From: Cyclostephanos tholiformis
Lineage: Eukaryota; Bacillariophyta; Thalassiosirophyceae; Thalassiosirales; Thalassiosiraceae
NCBI GenBank assembly: GCA_036939975.1
Contig: JALLPB010000377.1
Location: forward strand, 1 to 19,382
DNA length: 19,382 bases
Direction: 5' to 3'
The first letter of the stretch is position 1. Each line of letters starts with the position of its first letter. The notes beneath the pieces were generated by a model. That model searched no databases and was not told where the DNA came from. It was given only the letters and a program-made list of their open reading frames with translations. This document shows positions 8,597 through 17,102 of the stretch, in pieces. Position numbers and translations under genes: made by a program.

Positions 8597-8849
8597 TGGT
8601 GATGACCGCGTTATCTGTCCGCGTCTGGGGGTGCTCATAGGGACACATTTTTTTATGATGACACAATGTTGATGTTGGTGGTGGCTCTAACTCTGCCAAA
8701 AAGTATGGTACACCCACCATGTAAATATCTGTGCAGACTAATTTGGGGGCGGGGAACACGATGGTGATGTCAGAATTGACCGGGGGGGTCGATGGGGCGG
8801 GGTTATTAGTATTTTGAGGGTGCTCGACATAGGGTCCCTATATCGACCC

Positions 8850-8867
8850 TGACCAACAAGGAGATAT
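8850..8867 (-). repeat. Right terminal inverted repeat (proposed)
   Basis: It pairs with 5534-5551 (16 of 18). It abuts a short (ATGTTTTT)x3 tandem repeat at 8866-8890, which blurs the outer border. Confidence 0.5.
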
Positions 8868-8890
8868 GTTTTTATGTTTTTATGTTTTTA
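8866..8890 (+). repeat. Tandem repeat (ATGTTTTT)x3
   Basis: Three perfect 8-bp units plus one base sit at the right end of the transposon. Confidence 0.85.
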
Positions 8891-9248
8891 GGAAAGCTCC
8901 ACTATGAGAGGCATTTCACAACGTCATCTTCACATCGTAGGATTCCTGCGTGAGAAGATGGTACGTACTTAAGTAATAGGTACTTTAGGCGCGCTCAAAA
9001 GGGGGTGGGGGGATGAACGTCACTACAAGATCGATTGGCTCCTCCGCTACCAAGACGGCGTGGCTACACAGAGGCTGCGAAGTATCCCTGCCTCGCTTGT
9101 TTGAGCCGAGTCGCACGGCAAGTCGCACTCCGGTCTGCCTATCTCTTGAAGATGACGAGACAATTAATTTGAAAGTTGAAAGAACAGGGAATCAATAGGA
9201 AACATAGCTTTCTACCTCCGTTTATCACTTTACTTGCTCGATTTATCT
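8891..9248. other. Intergenic stretch between the transposon and the Tic22-like gene
   Basis: It is the 3' flank of the minus-strand Tic22-like gene. A 61-codon open frame at 9013-9198 (plus) has no recognisable motif. Nothing else is supported. Confidence 0.5.
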
Positions 9249-10547
9249 TTACGCATTTTTGCCCCACGCTCGCATGGAACGTAAGCGGGCCTTCCTGTTT
9301 CCATTGGCTCTAATCCTCTCCTTTGCTTGAACTCCCAAACTCGAAGGAACGAACACAACCTTGTCCAAACCGCTCGCAGCTGCTGCCCCAGAACCCTTCG
9401 CCTTGACAAAGTGATTTAGCACCGGAATCATACCGAAAATACCCTTCTTCTCTCTGTCCAATTCAGCACGGCGTTGTGTCTTCCACTGATCCTTATCGAT
9501 ACTTGTCACAACATCCATCATATTGAAAACTTCGACCTGTGGCATTGGAGGGATCATATTCTTGTTCACGCTCCTCGACCGCATTATTGACCAGTCCTTC
9601 AGCAAATCCTCGTACGAAAAGTACAACGGTGTTAAACTTGCGGTAGCCCAGGCCTTGGATCCTTGAATCATCCTACAAATTTTAGGCGGTTTTTTCACCA
9701 ACCCCTCGGCGTAAAATACGGGCAAGCCCACCTGGCCCTCCATGTGTGCATACTCCCTGCGAAGCCTATCCTCCTCGCTTTCAGCCAGCCCTTCCTTCTC
9801 AAGCTGACGGGCCTTCTTCATCCTGACCACGGCATTCTTCGTAGCCTTCCTTCGCAATCCCATCTTGTTCGCCTCGATGACATCCTGCGGCTGCAGCAAC
9901 AACTCGGCATCCTCCCTCGGCGAGTCGCCGAAGCAGCCCACGCGCTCCCGCCCAGCGCATCGCGCAGCGTAGAACAATTCCCGCTTCGACGGCACGATCT
10001 TGTGCCTCAGGCTCCCGCCGGCATCCATGGTGAGCAACCTCCCAGTCGTCTCATCCAGGGGCTGTCCCGTGACCAGTCCGTTCCCGAGGTTGGACGCGTG
10101 TCGCACCGCCTTCCCCAGGGAGGTGCACGTGATTCGCAGGTCCGAGTCCTTCATGTGCTTCATCTGCCTCATCTCGTCGGCGAGGGACCGTGCATCGTGC
10201 TCGTCGACGAAGTAAAGCGAGATGGGACGAGTGTCCTGCATGTCGTCCTTCTGTTGCGCGCGAGAAAATTTGGCCGCGTCGCTTCCCCGATCGCCCCCCT
10301 CGGCCCCCTCGAGTTCCACCGCCCTCTCATCGTCTTTGTATTTCTCGAAGAGCATGTACGGCGAGCCCCAAGCGGTCGTGACCTGGAAGACGGGCTGGGA
10401 GATTATTCGCTCGTAGGCGGGGATGCCGTTGCGTGTGCCGAGGAGGTTGGAGAGGTTGATCCATCGTCCGCCCTTCTTGGCAGCGACCGAAACCGACGAG
10501 ATTGAGAGGTAGAGGAGGATGGGCGATGGGATTGAAGGAAGCCTCAT
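9249..10547 (-). CDS. Tic22-like protein, probably secretory or plastid-targeted
   Basis: This is a 432-residue single-exon frame from an ATG at 10547. Residues 1-22 form a hydrophobic signal peptide (LLYLSISSVSVAA). The mature part shows the two-repeat layout of Tic22 family proteins, which act between the plastid envelope membranes in protein import. Repeat 1 (about 51-143) has QPVFQVTTAWGSPYMLFEKY and then RPISLYFVDEHDARSLADEM. Repeat 2 (about 274-350) has VGLPVFYAEGL, LTPLYFSYEDLLKDW and PQVEVFNMMDVV. A charged linker (about 195-270, many Lys/Arg/Glu) separates them. The C-terminus (about 355-432) is basic and holds an Ala-rich patch. The usual diatom plastid motif with an aromatic residue after the signal cleavage site is not obvious (the site reads SVAAKKG), so the final location is uncertain. 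The family call rests on remembered family features, not on a search. Confidence 0.6.
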   Translation of the reverse strand: MRLPSIPSPILLYLSISSVSVAAKKGGRWINLSNLLGTRNGIPAYERIISQPVFQVTTAWGSPYMLFEKYKDDERAVELEGAEGGDRGSDAAKFSRAQQKDDMQDTRPISLYFVDEHDARSLADEMRQMKHMKDSDLRITCTSLGKAVRHASNLGNGLVTGQPLDETTGRLLTMDAGGSLRHKIVPSKRELFYAARCAGRERVGCFGDSPREDAELLLQPQDVIEANKMGLRRKATKNAVVRMKKARQLEKEGLAESEEDRLRREYAHMEGQVGLPVFYAEGLVKKPPKICRMIQGSKAWATASLTPLYFSYEDLLKDWSIMRSRSVNKNMIPPMPQVEVFNMMDVVTSIDKDQWKTQRRAELDREKKGIFGMIPVLNHFVKAKGSGAAAASGLDKVVFVPSSLGVQAKERIRANGNRKARLRSMRAWGKNA

Positions 10548-11504
10548 TCTTCGATTGTATGCGGTGATGGCACGCTAAGATGGGAGTTGCTAATTGCGGA
10601 CTACTCGTATCAAGGAATCGGAGGCAAGAGGCATGCAGGCGACGTCATGGGAGGGGGACGGACGAGGTCGAAGGTTGTTGTGTGGTTTGTGTGATGGAAT
10701 CGCCATTACGAAACGATGCGCCAGTAGGTACCATACTCATGTAAACGTGGAACCGTAGCAAAAGCAAAATGTCGTTCTGGAACAAACTCTACCTCCATAA
10801 TTTGGGCGAAAATCATCCTTAGCTATCATATGAGTCTCAATGATTGTCGGACGAGAACATCGTGTGTCACCAGGGACTGCTGTATGGTAGTACTCTCCGT
10901 GGTCCTATCAGTGGTCATACCTTGGCACAATATGTTGCGATATGGGGCATAGATTCGTTTAATTCGAAGTGAGGTACTCTCTCCAGTGAAAGGTCCCATT
11001 TAGTTCAATGGGTAAATTGCAAGCTTTTAATCTCTTTACAATCCTTTATCGTGTTTATGTTTCATGTACGGACGCCGTGGCAAAATAAATAATGAGGGAA
11101 TTCATTCACCTTCACCCCCATTGCCTCAATGGCACTGCCCCTTTTCTCCATCAGTCCATTGATTGCGCATCAGAACATTGCAGACGCTGAAGCGAGCCAT
11201 AAGTCAATTTGAGTTCACGCTCAACATCCCGAATGCATGTTCATAGATATCTACAGTATTTAGTAGAAAGGTCATGATGGACCTAATTTTCTCTATGACA
11301 AAAGAATCTAAAATCATTACTCAAACACAATTTGAAACAGAACCTACCACCAAAGCATAAACCATGACGTAACATTTTCATGATGAGCACAGAATCACTG
11401 AACAATCGAGATACCTATTTACACGACGATGCACAACACGTCTTTCCATTTAAATGTCCGAAATCGCAAGATTGTGAAATATGACACTTTGCAAAAAATC
11501 AAAG
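10548..11504. other. Intergenic region upstream of the Tic22-like gene
   Basis: These 957 bp hold no supported gene. They include the 5' flank of the Tic22-like gene and the 3' flank of the membrane protein gene. A short tRNA-like D-arm near 10997 has no matching T-arm. No TATA box or other core promoter element could be assigned with confidence. Confidence 0.5.
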
Positions 11505-12125
11505 TCACTTAATCATCGATACATAGTAGGATTTTCCTAATTCCTCATCATCTTCCTGATTTATCTCGTCATACCTCATAGTCATCCGATTCACTATGGC
11601 TGTCAACGAGGAGCAAATATTCAGCATACCTGCCGGGGATATGCCCCCCGTGAACGTGTAGTCGATCCAAACGGTCATGGCGAATTGCGGCACGTCCTCC
11701 ATGACAATGCCGAGCATGACAAGCCTCGGGACAGTGCAGTTGCAGCAAATGCTATTCATACCGAACCTCCTACCGAGGGATGTGACTATGGTCCACGCGG
11801 ACATGAAAACGCTCATGACGCAGAACGCGGCCACCACATACACTATCGTCGTGTAGTCGACCATGTCGTATACGGGGTAGTCGTCCACCTCGCCGTCCAT
11901 ATCGTAATCTCGATGGGTGATAGCGTACAGGTATACCCAATCCCCGACCATGTCGAAGACCTCCGCGAAGCAGTCTCTTATAATCGTCGCCGTGCTCGCA
12001 CCAGCACCCGTCGCACGTGTTCGCTTGCTCTTGGTGGATCGAACGCTGGTTGCTGTTGTCGCTTTTGTTGCGACGGATGCTGGATTTTCCTCCGACATCA
12101 CGGATAAATTGTCCGCCACGATCAT
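11505..12125 (-). CDS. Small multi-pass membrane protein of unknown function
   Basis: This is a 206-residue frame from an ATG at 12125, with a second possible start at codon 10. The first 50 residues are rich in Ser, Thr, Ala and Lys/Arg and likely disordered. Next comes an amphipathic stretch with DMVGDWVYLYAITHRD, then an acidic loop DYDMDGEVDDYP that resembles the first nine positions of an EF-hand calcium loop but lacks the closing Glu. Hydrophobic segments follow at about 92-114 (TTIVYVVAAFCVMSVFMSAW) and about 130-152 (LVMLGIVMEDVPQFAMTVWI), with a third weaker one at about 158-176. The MEDVPQ motif inside a membrane segment, with an upstream GDW, is reminiscent of XK-related scramblase-type proteins. 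This likeness is weak and the protein is much shorter than that family. The gene is divergent from the LRR gene, 482 bp from its likely start. Function is unknown. Confidence 0.65.
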   Translation of the reverse strand: MIVADNLSVMSEENPASVATKATTATSVRSTKSKRTRATGAGASTATIIRDCFAEVFDMVGDWVYLYAITHRDYDMDGEVDDYPVYDMVDYTTIVYVVAAFCVMSVFMSAWTIVTSLGRRFGMNSICCNCTVPRLVMLGIVMEDVPQFAMTVWIDYTFTGGISPAGMLNICSSLTAIVNRMTMRYDEINQEDDEELGKSYYVSMIK

Positions 12126-12607
12126 TATTTATGCAATGTCCCTATTGCTCGTTGACAGAAAAAATGGCACTTGACTGGAAAAAGTTTGATGTTGGACGCA
12201 CAGAGACAGTATTGTAATGAGACTCGGAGAATACAAGCAAAATTACAAACTACTGATATCTTTCATACCTCACTTCACACTATAGAATTCATACAATATA
12301 TCGTACACTGTTTATGCGTTGATAAAATATTATTCAGATGTTATGTAATCAGTAAAAGAAAGTGGAAACATTTGGTACGGCACCCTCTACTAATTCCTTC
12401 TCTGAGGGGTTAGCCATTTTCCGAGCGTTGAATATTTAACATGATAATCTATTCAATTCCTACATGGATGATAGAGCGACCCTCAAATCAAATTTTGGGG
12501 TCAGTGCGCAAGATTGTTAGATAGATGATGCAGTGAAAATAACAATACCGGTCACCATCAACATATATCGACGAGAAAGGGGAGAAGGACGAAGGAAAGC
12601 TTGCAAA
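12126..12607. other. Divergent intergenic region (likely two-way promoter)
   Basis: It lies between the start of the minus-strand membrane protein gene and the likely start of the plus-strand LRR gene, so both promoters should be here. It is AT-rich in the middle (about 12240-12360). No core element could be assigned with confidence. Confidence 0.45.
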
Positions 12608-15600
12608 ATGGCCTCGAATAATCATAGCAACAACGATCCACGATACGGCAGCCTCCTATCGGGCTCGACGTGGCGTCCCTCCTCGGGGCCTTACGACACG
12701 CCACCTGCAGTTGGTGGCGATGCCAGCGTCGGCGGCCGTCAGCAGCAGCACTCACAACCATGGCAACAGCGGCAACGTCATCGTATTCTCCATCGCACGG
12801 TGGGAGCCAGTGGCATCGTCAGCAAAGAGGACCACTTCGTCGGGCCGACGCCGCCTTCGTCATTTGCAGCTTCATCGTCCGATCCGACGCCCAATTCGCT
12901 CACGGATCCGATCGCTCAACGCGTGAGGTTCAGCAGGGCAGAATACAAGGCCCCGGTCTCATTGCAGAACTCTTTGGACGATGGTGGCGTTGGCAATGGC
13001 ATCAGCGTCGAGAGCTTTTACGGGAGGACGCCCAACTCTCTTGACAATAACAACATGGGCGGCGGCGGCGGCGGCACCGTAAGCGCATTCCGGGAGTCCA
13101 AGTCGTACGTGGGGCGATATCTTGACGTCAGGGAGGACACGTCGAACGGTGGGAAACGCGCTCGTTCGTTATACACCCGCAATCGTGGTGGTCGATCGAC
13201 GGACGACGACGACGATGTCGGGGGAGCAGGGAGTCCGGTTGGTGGGCGCGACGCATTCGCGCGACGCGATATGGTCGTCGACTTCGAGCTCAACAAGAAC
13301 GAAGACGGCGCGGGCGGCGGTGGCGACTGCGAGTCGGAGCGAACGCCGTTGGAGCGATGGGCGAGTCGTCGGGAGCGCAAGATGAGGGGAAGGGGTGGCG
13401 TCGCGACGACGAGCGAATCATCGCAAGACAAAGACGCGCGAGTCGTCGGACACGGGGCGCCATCGCCGCCCCCCGCGAGGGAAACGCTCGACCGCACGCC
13501 CGCCGCCCGAGGAACGTCGGTCAAGAATGGAAGAATGACTCGCTGGTCGCCCGTCGAGGATGAGGACGAAAAGGATGGATACGAGGAATACGACGGATAT
13601 CGCCGCGCCGATCGCGGGTCCGATCGACGTGCTCTTGACGAATGTGACGATAGTGGCGACAGTCGGCGTGAACGTTCACGGCCAGATCCGCTTGGACATC
13701 ACCAATCTTCTCTTGCTGTGGAGGCAGATGAAGATAACTACACTCTTGAAAGCTGCGAGAGTGCACGCAAATACGGTTCTCCGCCACTCAATGAGGGTAA
13801 TCAAGCCAACGTTGATGCGAAGGAGCCAAGCACCGGAAACAAGAACGGTGGACGGAGCACTTACGCGGATGATCTGAAATCATTCACCGAAAGCGTCACG
13901 GGTGCTGTGATGGCATCTCGCAATGAAGGTAGTCATAACATCAACGTCGTGAGGCATCCTACCGTGGGCTCTCGCAGTTACAATGGTCGGCAGTACGATG
14001 AGATGGAATCGAGCGGAGGGAATCCTGGGGATTTTCCAGAGATCGGCGTACCAATATTTCACAATCACACTCGAATAGCGCCGGAATCGCTACATGATAA
14101 ACACAACGAGAGAGAAAGTCGCCTGCGCCCTAGGGCGAAGGACTTTTGCAAACGCCTCGCTGTATGCGAAGGCCTACATTTCTCAGCATCGGGCAAAACC
14201 GATAAGAAGTATATCTGGATGTCACTGTCTCTGTGCGTAGCATGCTTTATCGCATTGAGCTTGACCATACACCATCTTGGAAAACAAGCAAACAAGGATC
14301 AGGAGGGGCGCGACAGTAGTTGGAGTGTAGTGGAGACAACCGAGACACCTTCCATGAGTTCGATACCCACGGTCCAACCAACCGGTGCACCCAATAGCAG
14401 AAAACCCACACTGCGACCAACCGGCGAACGTGAGCGCTTGATTAGCGAATACGTTACTTCCTTGAGTGGAGGGGACTCAAATGAAGTAGGAAGTCCGCAG
14501 TATTTTGCCAAAATGTGGATATTGTACGAAGATGAATTGAATTTACACTTACCAGTAATCTCTTCCAGCAATCAGCAGGGTTCTGATCAAAATATTGGTG
14601 ATTGGGACAGTGAAATAGCCCAGCGCATCAAACAACGATTTGCGCTAGCAACATTGTATTATTCTCTGAGAATAGGTGATAGTGACTTGGTAAAAGGTTG
14701 GTTGGAGGGCGAAGAATGTCGTTACGTGGGTGATTATGGACGGGCTTGGGATGGTGTGGGTTGTGATGATGATGGACATGTACGGGCCGTGGCGCTAGGT
14801 GAGTCTACATGTAACGTTTTTCAAAAGCGATGAAAGGGATCCTATTTGAGCTTATGCGCAGCCGAATTTTCTGTTTACTTTCTTTCTGGCACCTGCCGCT
14901 CATAGATGGAGCCAATCTCCACGGGACGATACCGTCGGAAATCTCTCTCCTAACATCTATCGAGAACTTAATCATCAAGAACAACCCAGGCCTCACTGGC
15001 ACGATTCCACATTCCATCGGTATTCTGAATCAAATGCGCCAATTGGGACTAAATGGAAATGCCTTGACTGGAACAATTCCGATAAGCACTCTCCGATTAA
15101 GTAATTTAGTTTATCTCAACCTGGGTGATAATTCATTGACGGGCACGATTCAGTGGGAGGAAGCATCACACTATTTGGAGAAGCTTAAGAGGTTGATACT
15201 GCATAATAACCAACTGGAGGGAGATATTGATTTTCGCAATCTTGCGAGGAGTCCAAACCTGTCCTTATTGGGCCTGAGCAATAATCTCTTCGATGGCAAT
15301 ATTGATGAAACCGTAGGGGACTTGCGCAGTCTTGAGTTTTTGTACTTAGATGGTAACAAGCTGGAAGGATCCATCCCCGATAGTATTGGTAACTTGATCA
15401 ATCTCAAGTCTTTGAATTTAGATGAAAACGTGCTGTCCGGGACATTGCCAAAAACGATTGGCAACTTGACAAGTCTTCTTTATTTTTCAGCCAAGACTAA
15501 CGCGATAACGGGCGAATTGCCTGTCAGTATGAAGCTCATGACTAAGCTCAAAACTCTCAACTTGGCGAGTAACGCAATGACGGGTCACTTGCAGCACTTG

Positions 15601-16149
15601 CCACATATGACAAGCCTGAAGAGTATACATCTATATCAAAACTCATTTACAGGCTCACTTGATGCACAGATGTTTGTGACATTACCGAAATTGGAAATAT
15701 TGTTCTTGAGTTCGAATTCACTCACGGGTGGTATCCCATCAGAGTTGGGTGGGCCACATAAGATTTTGAAGGGATTATATTTGTCGGAAAATAATCTCAA
15801 GGGTGGCATACCGGAGGAATTGTGCGAGTTGTACAAATTGGAAGATTTGTTTATTGATTCCAACAATTTGGAAGGAACATTGCCATCGTGCCTTGCCAGC
15901 CTGACAGGCTTGAAACGACTTTACGCCTTCAATAATAAATTCTCGGGTCAGGTACCAGATCGACTGATGAATCTGCCACATCTCATCGAGGTTGGCATAG
16001 AAGACAACAATCTTCAAGGAGGAATTGATCGGAAAACGTGTGAAGCTGTGAATGCTGCGAAAGTGAGCATATGGGCAGATTGCACTGAATTTGATGGCGG
16101 GTGTGATTGTTGTGAAAGGTGTTGTTCTGATCAAAGCAGTGTTTGCTGA
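12608..16149 (+). CDS. Large LRR membrane protein of diatom type (two exons)
   Basis: The coding sequence is 12608-14798 joined to 14906-16149, giving 1144 residues. An in-frame ATG at 12533 is possible, but the ATG at 12608 sits in better context (AAAATGGCC). Residues 1-534 are low-complexity and charged (Gly, Asp, Arg and Ser runs), with no signal peptide. A single membrane helix lies at about 535-557 (WMSLSLCVACFIALSLTIHH), so the protein is probably type II with a cytoplasmic N-terminus. A Pro/Thr stalk (about 584-605, PTVQPTGAPNSRKPTLRPTG) leads to an LRR N-terminal cap (about 677-725, with AWDGVGCDDDG). About 16 plant-type LRRs follow, with consensus LxxLxLxxNxLxGxIP. The end is Cys-rich (CDCCERCC), typical of diatom LRR proteins. 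There is no kinase domain. It is likely a surface recognition or adhesion protein; the ligand is unknown. The stop is TGA at 16147. Confidence 0.9.
14799..14905 (+). other. Intron of the LRR gene (107 bp, GT-AG, phase 1)
   Basis: The donor is G|GTGAGT and the acceptor CTCATAG|AT. Joining the exons turns the split codon into Asp and gives VRAVALDGANLHGTIPSEIS, which completes the first LRR exactly. If not spliced, the frame ends in a TGA at 14831-14833, leaving a protein with the membrane helix and cap but no LRRs. Confidence 0.9.
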
Positions 16150-16698
16150 TACATATCAGGTAAATTTGCAACTTTTTTCAATCTTATCTCAACCCTGCTG
16201 GTTTTCATCCAAATCATAATATATTTCAAGACAGTCGTCAGAAATTGGTTCAAACGATCAAATTATATGATGATCCAAGTTTCTGATGGTACAACAGCAA
16301 CGCAGTTTCGCTGCAATGTAGGTATGCTGTCGAAAAGTAGGTTAATTGTTATTAGTTGAAACTGGTTTTTTGCATATTTGTAACCCTCATCGCTTTTAGA
16401 TCTGCCAGTGTGTATGCTCGACCTTTTCTTCACGCCCGCTTAGAATTACATCCCCTATTATCTCTTGAAGGACGAGCCTTGTTTGGCCACTGTCTGTGTT
16501 TTGCCCCGGTCTTATCATAAATATCAATCCAACGTGTTGATTTCGATTCGTCGTATAGCTTCATCATATTTCACTTTCTATGATCGTCTGTCTGGAAGTT
16601 ATTTTGCCCTGTGCAATCAACTCCTTATTTTTCTTGCTGGTCTTCTCGCATTGCATGGGAAGTTGATTATGGTGCTGACCCTTAGTGCCCAACTCAAT
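16150..16698. other. 3' flank of the LRR gene, no gene recognised
   Basis: AT-rich sequence probably holds the 3' UTR of the LRR gene. No definite polyadenylation signal could be assigned. The upstream part of the open frame that crosses the 72-bp repeats begins here (16465), without recognisable motifs. Confidence 0.4.
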
Positions 16699-16930
16699 AA
16701 GGCACTTGCGATTACATTTGATGAACTCTGGCTGTTGCCAAGAATGCTCACCTACTTTGCTCAAGTCGATAAGGCACTTGCAATTACATTTGATGAACTC
16801 TGGCTGTTGCGAAGGATGATTGCCTACATTGCTCAACAGGAAAGGGCATTCATGATGGCAATTGTGATTACATTCGATAAACTCTGGCTGCTGCCAAGGA
16901 TTTGCCTTCCTTGCTCAATGCGAGAAGGTG
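16699..16930. repeat. Three-unit tandem repeat, 72-bp period, in a frame open on both strands
   Basis: Units begin at 16699 and 16771. A third, more diverged unit has its core at 16867, spaced 84 bp, i.e. 72 plus 12. All spacings are multiples of three. On the plus strand (frame 16465-16974, 169 codons) the unit reads KALAITFDELWLLPRM. On the minus strand it reads WQQPEFIKCNRKCLIEL with regularly spaced cysteines. The minus reading agrees in strand with the broken gene just upstream of it (17103-18420) and looks more like a structured repeat, possibly metal-binding. A plus-strand gene cannot be excluded. No family is recognised. Confidence 0.6.
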
Positions 16931-17102
16931 ATTGCTGTGTCACTTGTGTTTTTCCTGAGCAGCAATCTTCATAAGCTCAATTCCTGTGTGCCTCTGGCAT
17001 TGTTTATGATATTAGAACCTTCTTGACATGGATTAGAATTGCTAAAGTAAGAATGAATACCGGTAATATTCTCATCTTAAATAGTAGGATAGCCAGGGGT
17101 AT

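Larger units (their letters stand above)
7817..8720 (-). pseudogene. N-terminal part of the piggyBac-like transposase, split by apparent frameshifts
   Basis: Upstream of the core, protein-like sequence continues in three successive frames. From about 8720 to 8375 it is Pro/Thr-rich then acidic (TFEEDFLRLLPSYVDGDDGG). From 8370 to about 8017 it is Ala-rich then acidic, ending in LSIAQLKAELRKR. From 8011 to about 7876 it reads GGNKSAMQVRLKEAIDLNV and then RWELL. The second and third pieces together resemble a SAP-type helix-extended-loop-helix DNA-binding motif. Each junction needs one extra base, and each lies at a run of identical bases (plus-strand C runs 8371-8374, 8012-8016 and 7873-7875). 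The joined transposase would have roughly 950 residues, longer than typical piggyBac proteins of about 600. The start is uncertain: 8720 is the first ATG in the most upstream frame, and that frame stays open to about 8837. The shifts may be decay or sequencing error. Confidence 0.55.
5534..8867 (-). mobile_element. PiggyBac-like DNA transposon
   Basis: The element is defined by the transposase it carries and by imperfect terminal inverted repeats. ATATCTCTTAGTTGGTCA at 5534-5551 matches the reverse complement of 8850-8867 at 16 of 18 positions. Just inside, both ends carry ATAGGGTCCCTA (5566-5577 and 8829-8840), which is palindromic except at its centre. The inner motif sits 14 nt from the outer repeat on the left and about 7 nt on the right. 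PiggyBac elements normally insert at TTAA, but no TTAA is visible at either proposed end, so the exact borders are uncertain. Base composition is richer in CpG than the flanks to the left, which suggests a fairly recent arrival. Confidence 0.6.

Noticed and set aside
9663..10505. A 280-codon open frame on the plus strand
   Set aside because: It is antisense to the Tic22-like gene. Its Arg/Leu/Pro/His-rich composition is typical of the mirror image of a GC-rich gene, and it has no recognisable motif.
10980..11040. A tRNA-like D-arm (TTAGTTCAATGGGTAA) near 10997
   Set aside because: No GGTTCGANTCC-type T-arm and no pairing acceptor stem follow at the right distance.
12533..12607. The upstream ATG at 12533 as the start of the LRR protein
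   Set aside because: The 25 added residues are unrelated to known features, and the ATG at 12608 has better context. The upstream ATG remains possible.
13018..13524. A 168-codon minus-strand open frame inside the LRR gene
   Set aside because: It is the mirror image of the low-complexity, GC-rich N-terminal half of the LRR protein, with Ser/Pro/Arg runs only.
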